From: Candidatus Equinaster intestinalis
GTDB lineage: Bacteria; Bacillota_A; Clostridia; Oscillospirales; Acutalibacteraceae
Length of the DNA stretch: 6,060 nucleotides
NCBI GenBank assembly: GCA_018065375.1
Contig: JAGHTJ010000097.1
Span: 1-6,060 of the forward strand
Direction of reading: 5' to 3'
Shown piece by piece: positions 6,052 to 6,060 of the stretch. Made by a program: the position numbers and the translations under genes. How positions within the stretch are numbered: the first letter of the stretch is position 1; each line of letters opens with the position of its first letter. The notes beneath the pieces are model-generated. The model did no database searches, was not told where the DNA came from, and worked only from the letters and a program-made list of their open reading frames with translations.

Positions 6052-6060
6052 ACAATATAT

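Larger units (their letters stand above)
5760..6060. other. Control region of the spoIIM-xerD operon
   Basis: I see no protein-coding gene here. Reading leftward on the - strand it contains, in order, tandem TTATGTWA repeats, a vegetative promoter, a long imperfect inverted repeat, two further TTATGTWA copies, a sigma-E-like promoter and the spoIIM ribosome binding site. A 31-codon - frame (5903-5808) has no ribosome binding site and overlaps the sigma-E-like -35 element. The gene to the right lies outside the window. Confidence 0.6.

Overview
The window looks like chromosomal DNA of an endospore-lineage, low-GC Firmicute, most likely a member of the Clostridia. The evidence is AT-rich intergenic DNA, strong AGGAGG-type ribosome binding sites, a Gram-positive lipoprotein transporter, and a spoIIM-xerD pair that recalls the sporulation neighbourhood of Bacillus subtilis. 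The genus cannot be named from the sequence alone.

Layout. Bases 1-336 contain no convincing gene. They hold a good vegetative-type promoter (129-157) and a leader of about 170 nt that can fold so as to cover the ribosome binding site of the first gene. Bases 337-4191 are a complete polyamine ABC transporter operon on the + strand: potA (ATPase), potB and potC (permeases) and potD (substrate-binding lipoprotein). Each junction is a 4-base stop/start overlap. A strong hairpin at 4196-4230 ends the operon and also serves the converging operon; it overlaps the xerD stop codon. Bases 4230-5759 on the - strand are xerD (tyrosine recombinase) and, upstream of it, spoIIM (engulfment membrane protein), separated by only 12 bases. 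Bases 5760-6060 are the control region of that operon: a promoter resembling sigma-E sites close to spoIIM, a vegetative promoter further out, a long imperfect inverted repeat between them, and several copies of a TTATGTWA motif that matches the XerD arm of dif sites.

How the genes work together. PotD would capture spermidine or putrescine outside the membrane, PotB and PotC form the channel, and PotA powers import. SpoIIM acts in the mother cell during engulfment, and XerD acts in chromosome dimer resolution or terminus processing. The two promoters would let xerD be expressed in growth and the pair be raised in sporulation.

Most notable points. (1) The Walker B aspartate of PotA is valine. 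(2) The first catalytic arginine of XerD is lysine. (3) XerD-arm-like half-sites, including a dif-like arrangement, cluster just upstream of the operon that encodes XerD. (4) The potA leader can form a long-range 11-bp stem over the ribosome binding site, which may be an undescribed cis-regulatory element.
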